Shown piece by piece: positions 1-6,121 of a stretch of 13,331 nt of DNA. Both the position numbers and the translations under genes were made by a program. This DNA is from CAVPDE01 sp964580575 (GTDB taxonomy: Bacteria; Desulfobacterota; DSM-4660; Desulfatiglandales; HGW-15), in contig CAZOLJ010000106.1 of the NCBI GenBank assembly GCA_964580575.1, positions 1 to 13,331 of the forward strand, given 5' to 3'. Each line of letters starts with the position of its first letter. Within the stretch, counting starts at the first letter, position 1. The notes below the pieces were generated by a model. It did not search any database, was not told the DNA's origin, and worked only from the letters and a program-made list of their open reading frames with translations.

Positions 1-2
1 CC

Positions 3-182
3 GGCAAGGACGTGGTGCTGGTCCTGGAGAACCGGGCCAATCGGGTCGAGGACCTAGTCAGTGCTTCTATGAGAGCCAGCGAACCCAGGCGTGTATACTT
101 TTTTGTCGGTTGCTCTGAAAAAGATCTATTTGCACTCTATTGGCGAATCACAGCGCAAGGCAATGAGCGTTTTCGACCGTGA
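3..182 (+). CDS. Possible C-terminal end of an unidentified protein (partial at left edge)
   Basis: An open frame enters from the left edge and runs 59 codons to a TGA at 180-182. It begins GKDVVLVLENRANRVEDLVS and ends NERFRP. The first 20 codons are rich in G/C third positions, as in the genes further right, which suggests real coding there. The later part (RVYFFVGCSEKDLFALYWRI) is less clearly coding. I recognise no family. It lies downstream of the minus-strand tRNA pair and could be the 3' end of any chromosomal gene. A tRNA-associated integrase is conceivable, but none of its catalytic motifs fall inside the window. No terminator for it is evident on the plus strand. Confidence 0.3.
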   Translation, partial: GKDVVLVLENRANRVEDLVSASMRASEPRRVYFFVGCSEKDLFALYWRITAQGNERFRP

Positions 183-214
183 AATGATGGCAGATTCACA
201 CACGAATTCACACA

Positions 215-252
215 CAGAAAAAGCAAAGGACTCAGCCGAGGCGGCTAAGTCC
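215..252 (-). terminator. Rho-independent terminator of the tRNA-Arg/tRNA-Lys unit
   Basis: On the minus strand GGACTTAGCC, loop GCCTC and GGCTGAGTCC form a 10-bp stem with one mismatch. A T-rich tail (TTTGCTTTTT) follows. It starts 11 bases after the encoded CCA of tRNA-Lys, the expected place for the end of this transcript. Confidence 0.75.
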
Positions 253-262
253 CTGATATTGC

Positions 263-338
<76 letters not shown>

Positions 339-350
339 ATTAGCTCAAGT

Positions 351-447
351 AACAAGTGACGAGTGAGAAGTGACAAGGAAACTGGGAACTGATTCAATGG
401 TTTTCTTCATCACAACTTGTCACTCGTGACTCGTAACTCATCACTCC
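351..447. repeat. Imperfect inverted repeat of GTGACGAGTGA-like units between the two tRNA genes
   Basis: The left arm (AACAAGTGACGAGTGAGAAG) and the reverse complement of the right arm (containing GTCACGAGTGACAAGTTGTG) share the word ACGAGTGA and near-copies of GTGAC around it. The spacer is about 45 bases. In the mature tRNA transcript this would fold into a long imperfect stem. Repeats of this wording resemble intergenic elements scattered in some deltaproteobacterial genomes; that comparison is from memory. Confidence 0.5.
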
Positions 448-453
448 TTTAAA

Positions 454-530
454 TGGCGCGCCCGGCAGGACTCGAACCTGCGGCCTACGGGTTCGAAGCC
501 CGGCGCTCTATCCAGCTGAGCTACGGGCGC
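454..530 (-). tRNA. tRNA-Arg (anticodon TCG)
   Basis: The minus strand reads as a 77-nt cloverleaf including the encoded CCA. The acceptor stem GCGCCCG pairs with CGGGCGC and the discriminator base is G. The D arm contains AGCTCAGCTGGATAGAGC. The anticodon stem and loop are CCGGG, CTTCGAA, CCCGT, giving anticodon TCG (arginine, CGN family). The T arm is GCAGGTTCGAGTCCTGC. It is first in the unit, a few bases from the predicted transcription start. Confidence 0.97.
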
Positions 531-543
531 TTAGGATGGAAGG

Positions 544-572
544 TTTTTAACAAGCCTTCCGGCTTTTGTCAA
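544..572 (-). promoter_or_regulatory. Sigma70-type promoter of the tRNA unit
   Basis: On the minus strand TTGACA (572-567) is followed after exactly 17 bases by TAAAAA (549-544). Transcription would start about 7 bases upstream of the tRNA-Arg 5' end. The -35 box is a perfect consensus match. Confidence 0.7.
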
Positions 573-589
573 TAAGAAATAAAAATTTC

Positions 590-622
590 TTGACATCCGG
601 GCCGAGGACCTTTAAATATTAT
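590..622 (+). promoter_or_regulatory. Probable promoter of rplM-rpsI
   Basis: TTGACA at 590-595 is a perfect -35 box. TTAAAT at 612-617 lies 16 bases downstream and is the better-spaced -10; TATTAT at 617-622 is a closer consensus match but 21 bases away. The leader to the rplM ATG would be about 30-35 bases. It is divergent from the tRNA promoter, with the two -35 boxes 17 bases apart. Confidence 0.55.
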
Positions 623-655
623 AGTTTCGATTTTCAAGAAAAAGGACTCATTCTC

Positions 656-1084
656 ATGAAGACGTTTTCTGCAAAAGAAGCGGATGTTGACCGAAAGTGG
701 TATCTGGTCGATGCTCAGAGCAAAGTCCTTGGCAGGCTCGCGAGCGAGATCGCCAAACGCCTGAGAGGGAAACACAAGCCTATTTTCACCCCTCACGCAG
801 ACACCGGGGACTTCATTGTCGTGATCAACGCGGAAAAGGTGACCATGACCGGCACCAAGTTGCCCAAGAAAACCTACTACCGTCATTCCGGGTACCTCGG
901 CGGTCTGAAACAGATTACCGCGGCAAAGCTCTTTCAGAAGAAGCCTGGTGAAGTGCTCCGAGGCGCGGTGAAGGGCATGCTGCCCAAGACCAGCCTGGGC
1001 CGGAGACAGCTCAAGAAGCTCAAGATTTATGCCGGGCCGGAACATCCTCACCAAGCGCAAAACCCTGAGAAACTGGAGATCTAA
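656..1084 (+). CDS. rplM: Large ribosomal subunit protein L13
   Basis: Encodes 142 residues, the standard length for bacterial L13, an early-assembling protein of the 50S subunit. Family landmarks are the N-terminal KWYLVDAQSKVLGRLASEIA, then GDFIVVINAEKVTMTG, KTYYRHSGYLGGLK and the C-terminal KLKIYAGPEHPHQAQNPEKLEI. The frame stays open 30 codons further upstream, but ATG at 656 gives the family's normal N-terminus and has AAAGGA about 10 bases ahead. The stop codon directly abuts the rpsI start with no gap, the usual L13-S9 operon layout. Confidence 0.97.
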   Translation: MKTFSAKEADVDRKWYLVDAQSKVLGRLASEIAKRLRGKHKPIFTPHADTGDFIVVINAEKVTMTGTKLPKKTYYRHSGYLGGLKQITAAKLFQKKPGEVLRGAVKGMLPKTSLGRRQLKKLKIYAGPEHPHQAQNPEKLEI

Positions 1085-1477
1085 ATGGCAGAAGAAAGAG
1101 TACACACTGTAGGCAGAAGAAAATCGGCTGTGGCCCGGGTCTGGATTAAGCCCGGGAAAGGCACGATCACGGTCAACCGGAAACCCATTGAGCAGTACAT
1201 GGCGCGAGAGACGGACAGGATCCTGATCCGACAACCTCTGACGATTACGGACAATCTCGAAAGATTCGATATCTCCGTGACCGTGAGAGGCGGCGGCATA
1301 TCCGGCCAGGCGGGAGCCATCCGGCACGCCATCAGCCGGGCTCTGGCGAGTCTCAATCCGGATCTCCGATTGCCCCTGAAAAAAGCGGCTCTTCTGACCA
1401 GGGATGCCCGTGTGAGGGAGCGCAAGAAATACGGCATGAGAGGTGCGCGGGCTCGGTACCAGTATTCGAAACGTTAA
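1085..1477 (+). CDS. rpsI: Small ribosomal subunit protein S9
   Basis: Encodes 130 residues, normal S9 length. Typical features are VGRRKSAVARVWIKPGKGTITVNRKP near the N-terminus, VRGGGISGQAGAIRHAISRAL in the middle, and the basic C-terminal tail ending RARYQYSKR. In the ribosome that tail reaches the P-site tRNA. A GGAG-type ribosome-binding site lies inside the end of rplM, and translation is probably coupled because the rplM TAA is immediately followed by this ATG. A terminator follows 24 bases after the stop. Confidence 0.97.
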   Translation: MAEERVHTVGRRKSAVARVWIKPGKGTITVNRKPIEQYMARETDRILIRQPLTITDNLERFDISVTVRGGGISGQAGAIRHAISRALASLNPDLRLPLKKAALLTRDARVRERKKYGMRGARARYQYSKR

Positions 1478-1501
1478 GAGTTTAAGGGAGACATTGAAAT
1501 C

Positions 1502-1534
1502 AAAGGGAGGCCGGCACAGGCTTCCCTTTTTTTT
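1502..1534 (+). terminator. Rho-independent terminator after rpsI
   Basis: GGGAGGCC, loop GGCACA and GGCTTCCC form an 8-bp stem containing one G-T pair, followed by a run of eight T. The truA ribosome-binding site begins two bases after the T run, so truA expression would need read-through or a start within this interval. Confidence 0.8.
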
Positions 1535-1546
1535 CGGGGAAAAAGG

Positions 1547-2296
1547 GTGGACAGAAGAAACATAAAAATGGTGCTGGCATACGACGGCACACCGTACCAT
1601 GGCTGGCAGCGGCAGAAGAATGCCCTCACCCTTCAGGCGATCGTGGAGGAGAAAATCCAACTCCTCACCCGGGAGCAGGTCCCCGTCATTGCCTCGGGCA
1701 GAACCGACACAGGAGTGCACGCCCTCCATCAGGTCTGCCACTTCCTGACCCACTCGGATATGGATCCCGAGTCGATCCGAAAGGGACTCAACAGCCTGCT
1801 TCCGGAAGACATCTTTGTCCGACACGCCGAGCAGGCTCCTCTTGATTTCCACGCCAGGTACAGCGTGAAAAGCAAGACCTATGAATACCGAATCCTCAAC
1901 CGGGAGCAGCCGGATCTCTTTATTCGTCATTACGCGTGGCACGTGCCTCGAAAACTGGATATGGCCGGCATGGAAGCGTGCGTTTCCCTCCTCAGAGGCC
2001 GCCACGATTTTTCTTCTTTCAAGGCTTCGCGCAGCGAGAATCTCAACCCCGTTAGAGAAATCGTCCGAGCAGAGATTGAAGAGTCGCCGGAGAGGGGACT
2101 GATTCGCTTCATTATTGAGGCGGACGGGTTTCTCAGGCACATGGTCCGAAACATTGTGGGCACCGTCGTCGAAGTGGGGTCAGGAAGAATTGGTCCCGAT
2201 GAGTTTCCGAGAATCTTGGAAGCAAAGGATAGAAAAAGGGCGGGGCTCAGCGCCCCGCCCCAGGGGCTCTTTTTGACGATGGTTCGCTATGATTAG
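1547..2296 (+). CDS. truA: tRNA pseudouridine(38-40) synthase TruA
   Basis: Encodes 249 residues, close to the usual TruA length. The enzyme converts uridines 38-40 of the anticodon stem-loop to pseudouridine. The catalytic aspartate is D54 in SGRTDTGVHAL. Other family motifs are AYDGTPYHGWQRQ at 11-23, FHARYSVKSKTYEYRI, the FSSFKA segment, and GFLRHMVRNIVGTVVEVGSG near the C-terminus. The GTG start at 1547 has GGGGA six bases upstream; ATG at 1568 is an alternative that would cut seven residues. It converges on the amrS-like gene with only 54 bases between their stop codons. Confidence 0.95.
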   Translation: MDRRNIKMVLAYDGTPYHGWQRQKNALTLQAIVEEKIQLLTREQVPVIASGRTDTGVHALHQVCHFLTHSDMDPESIRKGLNSLLPEDIFVRHAEQAPLDFHARYSVKSKTYEYRILNREQPDLFIRHYAWHVPRKLDMAGMEACVSLLRGRHDFSSFKASRSENLNPVREIVRAEIEESPERGLIRFIIEADGFLRHMVRNIVGTVVEVGSGRIGPDEFPRILEAKDRKRAGLSAPPQGLFLTMVRYD

Positions 2297-2350
2297 GAGA
2301 AATGGAGCGACTTAGGCATCTCTCGCAGAGCGCAGAGAATCTGACACGGA

Positions 2351-3391
2351 TTATTTCCACACGCCGGGGATTTCAGCGCTGCACTTGGGGCAGCGGCTGT
2401 TGGCGATCACGTTCTTTCTCACATAGAATCCATACCGGTCAATGAGGAGTTCCTTGCACTGGTGGCAAAAGGTTTTCTCTCCTTCATCTCCTGGGAGGTT
2501 CCCGGTGTAGACGTACTTGAGACCTGCTTCGTAACCGATGTCTTTTGCCTTTCGGATGCTCTCAGGCGGTGTGGGCCGTATATTCTTGAGCCGATAGGTG
2601 GGATGAAACCGGCTGATGTGCCAGGGGATGTCAGGATCGAGATCGACCAGGAACTTCGCCAGCTGCTGCAGCTCCTCTTTGGAGTCATTGAGGCCCGGCA
2701 CCAGCAGGGTCGTTACTTCCACCCACACCTTCATCTTTCTCATGAGCTCGAGGGTCTTGAGCACGGGGTCGAGCTTTGCGCCGCAGACCTCTTTGTAATA
2801 CTTTTCGGAAAACCCTTTGAGATCGACATTGGCCCCATGGAGATGGGGATAGATCTCCTTGAGGCACTCCTCTGTCATATACCCGTTGGACACGAAGATG
2901 TTTCTCAGGCCCCGGCCCGAAGCCGGCCGGGCGATGTCCAGGGCAAATTCGAAGAAAATCGTCGGCTCGGTGTAGGTGTAGGAGATAGTGGCGGAGCGGC
3001 TCCTCAGAGCTTCCTCCAAAACGACATCCGGCATCATCGCTTCGCCCGAGATCTGTTTCCGGTCATGGGGCATCTGCGAAATGTCCGCGTTCTGGCAGAA
3101 GAGGCATTTGAAGTTACACCCTGCGGTGGCGACGGAATAGGAGGTGCTGCCGGGCAGAAAATGAAAGAGAGGTTTCTTTTCAATAGGGTCCACATGGCGG
3201 GCAATGACCTGACCGTACACAAGGCTGAAAAGCGTGCCTGCCCGGTTTTCTCGGACTCCGCAGATTCCTTTTAAGCCGTCTTTGATCAGACACCTGTGGT
3301 TGCACAGGGAACACCGGACCTCTTGGTCCTCCAGTTTTTCATACAGGTAGGCTTCTTTCATTTCCCGAGGGGCTCCTGTTCCGATGGGCAT
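2351..3391 (-). CDS. amrS: AmmeMemoRadiSam system radical SAM enzyme (AmrS-type)
   Basis: Encodes 346 residues related to pyruvate formate-lyase activating enzymes. The radical SAM cluster motif is GCNFKCLFCQ, with C92, C96 and C99. A cysteine-rich N-terminal segment (C27, C30, C34, C44) and a C-terminal pair of CxxC knuckles (C309/C312, C334/C337) are typical of the AmrS family. The natural reaction of AmrS is not settled to my knowledge; the name comes from co-occurrence with Memo and AMMECR1 proteins, neither of which is in this window. The start is uncertain: ATG at 3361 would give the family-like MKEAYLYEKL and may be the real one. The 5' end overlaps the preceding methyltransferase gene by 23-53 bases, indicating co-transcription. 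Confidence 0.9.
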   Translation of the reverse strand: MPIGTGAPREMKEAYLYEKLEDQEVRCSLCNHRCLIKDGLKGICGVRENRAGTLFSLVYGQVIARHVDPIEKKPLFHFLPGSTSYSVATAGCNFKCLFCQNADISQMPHDRKQISGEAMMPDVVLEEALRSRSATISYTYTEPTIFFEFALDIARPASGRGLRNIFVSNGYMTEECLKEIYPHLHGANVDLKGFSEKYYKEVCGAKLDPVLKTLELMRKMKVWVEVTTLLVPGLNDSKEELQQLAKFLVDLDPDIPWHISRFHPTYRLKNIRPTPPESIRKAKDIGYEAGLKYVYTGNLPGDEGEKTFCHQCKELLIDRYGFYVRKNVIANSRCPKCSAEIPGVWK

Positions 3392-4151
3392 TTCCCATGG
3401 TCATCCCTTCGACCACAGAGGGCTTTGCCTTGCCCAGGCCGACGGTCAAGGGTTGCTGGATGGTCCTCAGCGTGTAACGCAGGGGCACGCAAAGGCCGAG
3501 AAAGGAACCGAAAGGACAGCGCTCAGGATGCCACTGCTCTGAGACAAAGGTCCCCATTCGTTCAAGAAGAGGGGTGCGAATGTGCGAACACCGCCACTGG
3601 ACCGGGACCGACCCATAGGCCTCGCGGATGAAGGACTTCAACTGCCAGAGATTGAAAAAAGCAAAATGATCGAAAAAAGGCTTGTGAAGCAGGGACTGCA
3701 CTTTGGTGTAAAGAAAATACCACGAAAGACTGTTGGTGACTCCGATGAAGACGCTGCGTTTGGCCACTCTTCCGGCTTCTTTGAGGGCAGACAGAGGATC
3801 CTCGATGAACTCGAGGGTGTTGATGAAAAGAACAAGGTCGAATTCATTATCCTCGAAAGGAAGATTTTCCGCTCTTCCCGCTTTCAGAACAGCCCTATTC
3901 CCGAGCCTCTCCCTGGCCCTCTGGATCATGAGCGGCGAGGCATCGAGACCGTACAGGCTGTAAAGGGAAGGGTTGAACAAGGAGAGATGATTTCCCTCTC
4001 CGCACCCCACATCCAGGATCCGCTCCCCCGGCTGTGGTTCAAGAAGGACGGGAATGGACTCGGTCACCAGCGATTCCATCGCCCGGCCCTGCGGAGAATG
4101 GTACCAGGCCTCATAGAGTCTGGCGGATCTGGCGTCAAAGATAAGGCCCAT
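3339..4151 (-). CDS. Class I SAM-dependent methyltransferase
   Basis: Encodes about 270 residues with a Rossmann-type methyltransferase core. Motif I is ILDVGCGEGNHL (45-56), the acidic residue of motif II is in YGLDAS (about 70), and AENLPFEDNEFDLVLFINTLEFIEDP covers the later SAM-binding motifs. The C-terminal 100 residues (FFDHFAFFNLWQLKSFIREA onward) are less conserved and probably set the substrate, which is unknown. ATG 4151 is chosen because GGG sits 7 bases ahead; ATG 4157 and TTG 4163 are also in frame. The final residues overlap the start of the AmrS-type gene, so the two enzymes are likely translated together. A joint pathway is inference. Confidence 0.85.
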   Translation of the reverse strand: MGLIFDARSARLYEAWYHSPQGRAMESLVTESIPVLLEPQPGERILDVGCGEGNHLSLFNPSLYSLYGLDASPLMIQRARERLGNRAVLKAGRAENLPFEDNEFDLVLFINTLEFIEDPLSALKEAGRVAKRSVFIGVTNSLSWYFLYTKVQSLLHKPFFDHFAFFNLWQLKSFIREAYGSVPVQWRCSHIRTPLLERMGTFVSEQWHPERCPFGSFLGLCVPLRYTLRTIQQPLTVGLGKAKPSVVEGMTMGNAHRNRSPSGNERSLPV

Positions 4152-4159
4152 AGCCATAC

Positions 4160-4305
4160 CCAAATTCGAATTGCGAAATCCGAAACAAACTCAAAGCACA
4201 AATTCTCCAATGTTCGAAACAAAACCTAGCTGCTGACCGTTTTAAGCATTTGAAGTTGGATCATTTGGCATTGTTTCGAATTTCGTGCTTCGGATTTAAG
4301 GCTTC
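4160..4305. repeat. Imperfect inverted intergenic repeat with TTCGAA and AAATCCGAA words
   Basis: This interval upstream of the methyltransferase gene holds words such as AATTCGAATTGCGAAATCCG on the left and TTTCGAATTTCGTGCTTCGG on the right. The right arm reverse-complemented (AAATCCGAAGCACGAAATTC) matches the left arm in blocks: AAATCCGAA, GCAC-AAATTC and TTCGAAACA. It is AT-rich relative to its surroundings, has no gene, and looks like a degenerate multi-copy intergenic element. Confidence 0.5.
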
Positions 4306-4386
4306 TCCGTATGGTGTAGAGAATTTGCGGAGTGAGCCGGTAGTGAATCACCAATAAAAGAACAATATAGAAGGCTGAAGGGGATG

Positions 4387-5091
4387 TCAACTTGACCTGG
4401 CCCGAGTCAGAAGCCAGGAGATGTTCTTCTGGATCCACTCCCTGGCTCGGGCGCTGTGAGAGAAGGCCTTTTCCTTGTCCTTGAAGACCCGGTGGTGTGA
4501 GAGAAGCCGGCCGTTTAACCGCACCATCCCAAGCTCGTGATGGAGCATTTCGTGGTAAAGGACGTCTTCGATCACAAAGCCGGGAACCGCCGGGCTGTCC
4601 AGCACCGGATGAATCCGTATGATCCTTTTGTCCGTGCAGTAGCTCCCGAGACGTATGCTTCTCGGCCGACGTCCTCTTTTCCGCGTTCCCCAGGTGATGG
4701 CGCAACCGAGCCTGCCGCTGAAATGGTCCTCGTTGAGCTTCTGAAAATAGCCTCTCAAATCCACATGCTTTCCCTCCGGACGAAGGCGGGAGCTTCTCGG
4801 CTTTACTGGAACCTGGGCAGGCCTGATCATCCTTTCGTGACTCTTGATGAAAGCTCTCAGGAGGTGTTTCTGCCGGACGGAAGGGCGTCGAATGAACGCG
4901 GCAAGGGCTCGCAACACATCTTCTGCCGCATCAAGAAACATCTGATGAAGCCGAACCGCGCAGGAGCCGTTTTTCCATCGCACCGTGATTATGGATCTCG
5001 TGTTGTCCGTGAGGGTGAGAGACATGGGGATGTCAAGAAGTTCCCGGAGCCTTGACTCCATCAGAGGGCTGGGTTGTGAGGACCGACTCAT
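4387..5091 (-). CDS. SprT-like zinc metalloprotein
   Basis: Encodes 234 residues. The C-terminal half matches a SprT-type (M48-related) zincin: LRGYFQKLNEDHFSGRL (113-128), an ITWG strand, RLGSYCTDKRIIRIHPVLD, then the metal-binding helix YHEMLHHELG with HExxH at 180-184, and a third histidine candidate in LLSHHRVFKDKE (199-200). The N-terminal 100 residues are basic and have no recognised domain. SprT-like proteins are putative zinc proteases; the target here is unknown. ATG 5091 fits a promoter and GGGA nine bases upstream. The gene stands alone on the minus strand, 235 bases ahead of the methyltransferase gene, and is divergent from the cysteine-rich/HAD pair. Confidence 0.75.
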   Translation of the reverse strand: MSRSSQPSPLMESRLRELLDIPMSLTLTDNTRSIITVRWKNGSCAVRLHQMFLDAAEDVLRALAAFIRRPSVRQKHLLRAFIKSHERMIRPAQVPVKPRSSRLRPEGKHVDLRGYFQKLNEDHFSGRLGCAITWGTRKRGRRPRSIRLGSYCTDKRIIRIHPVLDSPAVPGFVIEDVLYHEMLHHELGMVRLNGRLLSHHRVFKDKEKAFSHSARAREWIQKNISWLLTRARSS

Positions 5092-5121
5092 TGCATTTTG
5101 TCCCGACTTTTGCTAGTTCTC

Positions 5122-5150
5122 TTCATAGTCGAAACCCCTGGGTCACTCAA
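5122..5150 (-). promoter_or_regulatory. Candidate promoter of the SprT-like gene
   Basis: On the minus strand TTGAGT (5150-5145) and TATGAA (5127-5122) are separated by exactly 17 bases. The predicted start would leave a leader of about 24 bases before ATG 5091. Each box matches the sigma70 consensus at four positions. Confidence 0.45.
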
Positions 5151-5186
5151 GAGAAACTTGCGCTTTTCAAAAGAGGCCGTCCTTAC

Positions 5187-5396
5187 ATGAACTGCCGTTT
5201 TCACGCAGACCGAGAGGCCTACATCCAATGCCAGAAAATGGAAGTCGGCTATTGCCGGGAATGCCTGGAGAACTGCGAGGCGTGCACGGATCCCTGCGGA
5301 TACTGTAAATTTCGCACCCAGTGCATCATCTGGGAGCTCTGCAAGAAGAGCGAGAAGAAGGCGCAGCTGGAGAGAGAGGCCAAAGGGGAAGCCTGA
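5187..5396 (+). CDS. Small cysteine-rich, probably zinc-binding protein
   Basis: Encodes 69 residues with ten cysteines (3, 15, 23, 26, 30, 33, 37, 40, 46, 52) and one histidine (6). The first half (CRFHADREAYIQCQKMEVGYCRECL) has the spacing of a B-box-like double zinc site. The second half (CEACTDPCGYCKFRTQC) adds further CxxC-type pairs, and a charged tail (KKSEKKAQLEREAKGEA) ends the protein. The frame is open upstream, but ATG 5187 is preferred because the conserved-looking part begins there and AAGAGG lies about 11 bases ahead. Its TGA overlaps the ATG of the HAD gene by one base (TGATG), indicating translational coupling. Function unknown. Confidence 0.75.
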   Translation: MNCRFHADREAYIQCQKMEVGYCRECLENCEACTDPCGYCKFRTQCIIWELCKKSEKKAQLEREAKGEA

Positions 5397-5998
5397 TGGA
5401 TGAAAAGAGAATCAAGGGAGTCCTTTTTGATTTTGACGGGACCCTCACGCTCCCGGGCGCGATCGATTTCCCGGCCATCAAGAGAGAGCTGAGCTGCCCG
5501 CCCGATCTTCCGATCCTGGAGTACCTTGAAACAGTGCCGGCTGAGGCGAAGCCTTCCCTGATGAAGATCCTGGAGTCAAAGGAAGAAAAGGCTGCGGAGG
5601 AGTCGCTCCCCAATGTCGGCGCCGAGGAGTGCCTCTTGTCTCTCAGAGACCAAGGCGTTCTGCTGGGAATTATCACCCGAAACAGCCTGCCGTCCGTGAG
5701 GCTGGCTCTGGCGAGGTTTGAAACGTTGAGGCTCCATGATTTCTCGGCGGTCATCACAAGAGATGACTCTCTCCCGAAACCCCACCCGGACGGCGTTCAC
5801 AAGGCCTGCGAGCGGATGGGGCTGGCCGCTTCAGAGTTGATGGTGGTGGGAGATTTTCGCTTTGACGTCATGGCGGGCAAGGCGGCCGGGGCCTGCACCG
5901 TCCTCCTCACCAACGGGAGGCCTTCGGTGATGGCTCCCGGTGACCCGGAGCCTGACTTCACAGTAACCTGCCTGGAAGAAATCCTTCACCTTGTATAA
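5396..5998 (+). CDS. HAD-superfamily hydrolase (phosphatase-like)
   Basis: Encodes 200 residues with all four HAD motifs. Motif I is LFDFDGTLT with nucleophile D12 and acid/base D14; motif II is IITRN; motif III is the lysine in LPKPHPDG; motif IV is VVGDFRFDVMAGKAAG. A helical cap of about 60 residues sits between motifs I and II, as in the phosphoglycolate phosphatase/beta-phosphoglucomutase-like class. The substrate cannot be read from the sequence. ATG 5396 overlaps the stop of the cysteine-rich gene and has AAAGGGGAA just upstream, a strong ribosome-binding site. Confidence 0.88.
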   Translation: MDEKRIKGVLFDFDGTLTLPGAIDFPAIKRELSCPPDLPILEYLETVPAEAKPSLMKILESKEEKAAEESLPNVGAEECLLSLRDQGVLLGIITRNSLPSVRLALARFETLRLHDFSAVITRDDSLPKPHPDGVHKACERMGLAASELMVVGDFRFDVMAGKAAGACTVLLTNGRPSVMAPGDPEPDFTVTCLEEILHLV

Positions 5999-6082
5999 AA
6001 AGACCGCAAACCGTTGACGGCCGACCGCCGAAAAAGGACCAACGACGGCAAAGCGAAGACCGGCGACCGCGGAGAGCCGTTG

Positions 6083-6121
6083 GCAGCTCCATCCAGAAAT
6101 CCTCGATTTCTGGATGGCTGC
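6083..6121. terminator. Strong hairpin between convergent genes (possible bidirectional terminator)
   Basis: CCATCCAGAAATC and GATTTCTGGATGG form a perfect 13-bp stem with loop CTC. Outer GCAG/CTGC pairs extend it after a two-base bulge. It lies between the 3' ends of the HAD gene and the mltD-like gene and touches the latter's stop codon. Neither side has a T run, so it may act as a transcript-end stabiliser or a repeat element rather than a classical terminator. The preceding 80 bases (5999-6082) hold a degenerate GACCG/CGACGGC-rich stretch and no gene. Confidence 0.55.

Noticed and set aside
191..217. Short direct repeat ATTCACACAC as an attachment site next to the tRNA genes
   Set aside because: Two 10-base copies only 13 bases apart, not matching the tRNA 3' end, with no integrase visible; too weak.
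569..2140. Minus-strand 523-codon open frame
   Set aside because: It lies opposite rplM, rpsI and truA, all certain genes; its translation has no family features.
2462..3274. Plus-strand 270-codon open frame
   Set aside because: It is the reverse complement of the AmrS-type gene, whose cysteine motifs are unmistakable.
4226..4705. Minus-strand 159-codon ORF in another frame of the SprT-like gene
   Set aside because: It overlaps the HExxH-containing frame and runs into a non-coding repeat; no recognisable protein features.
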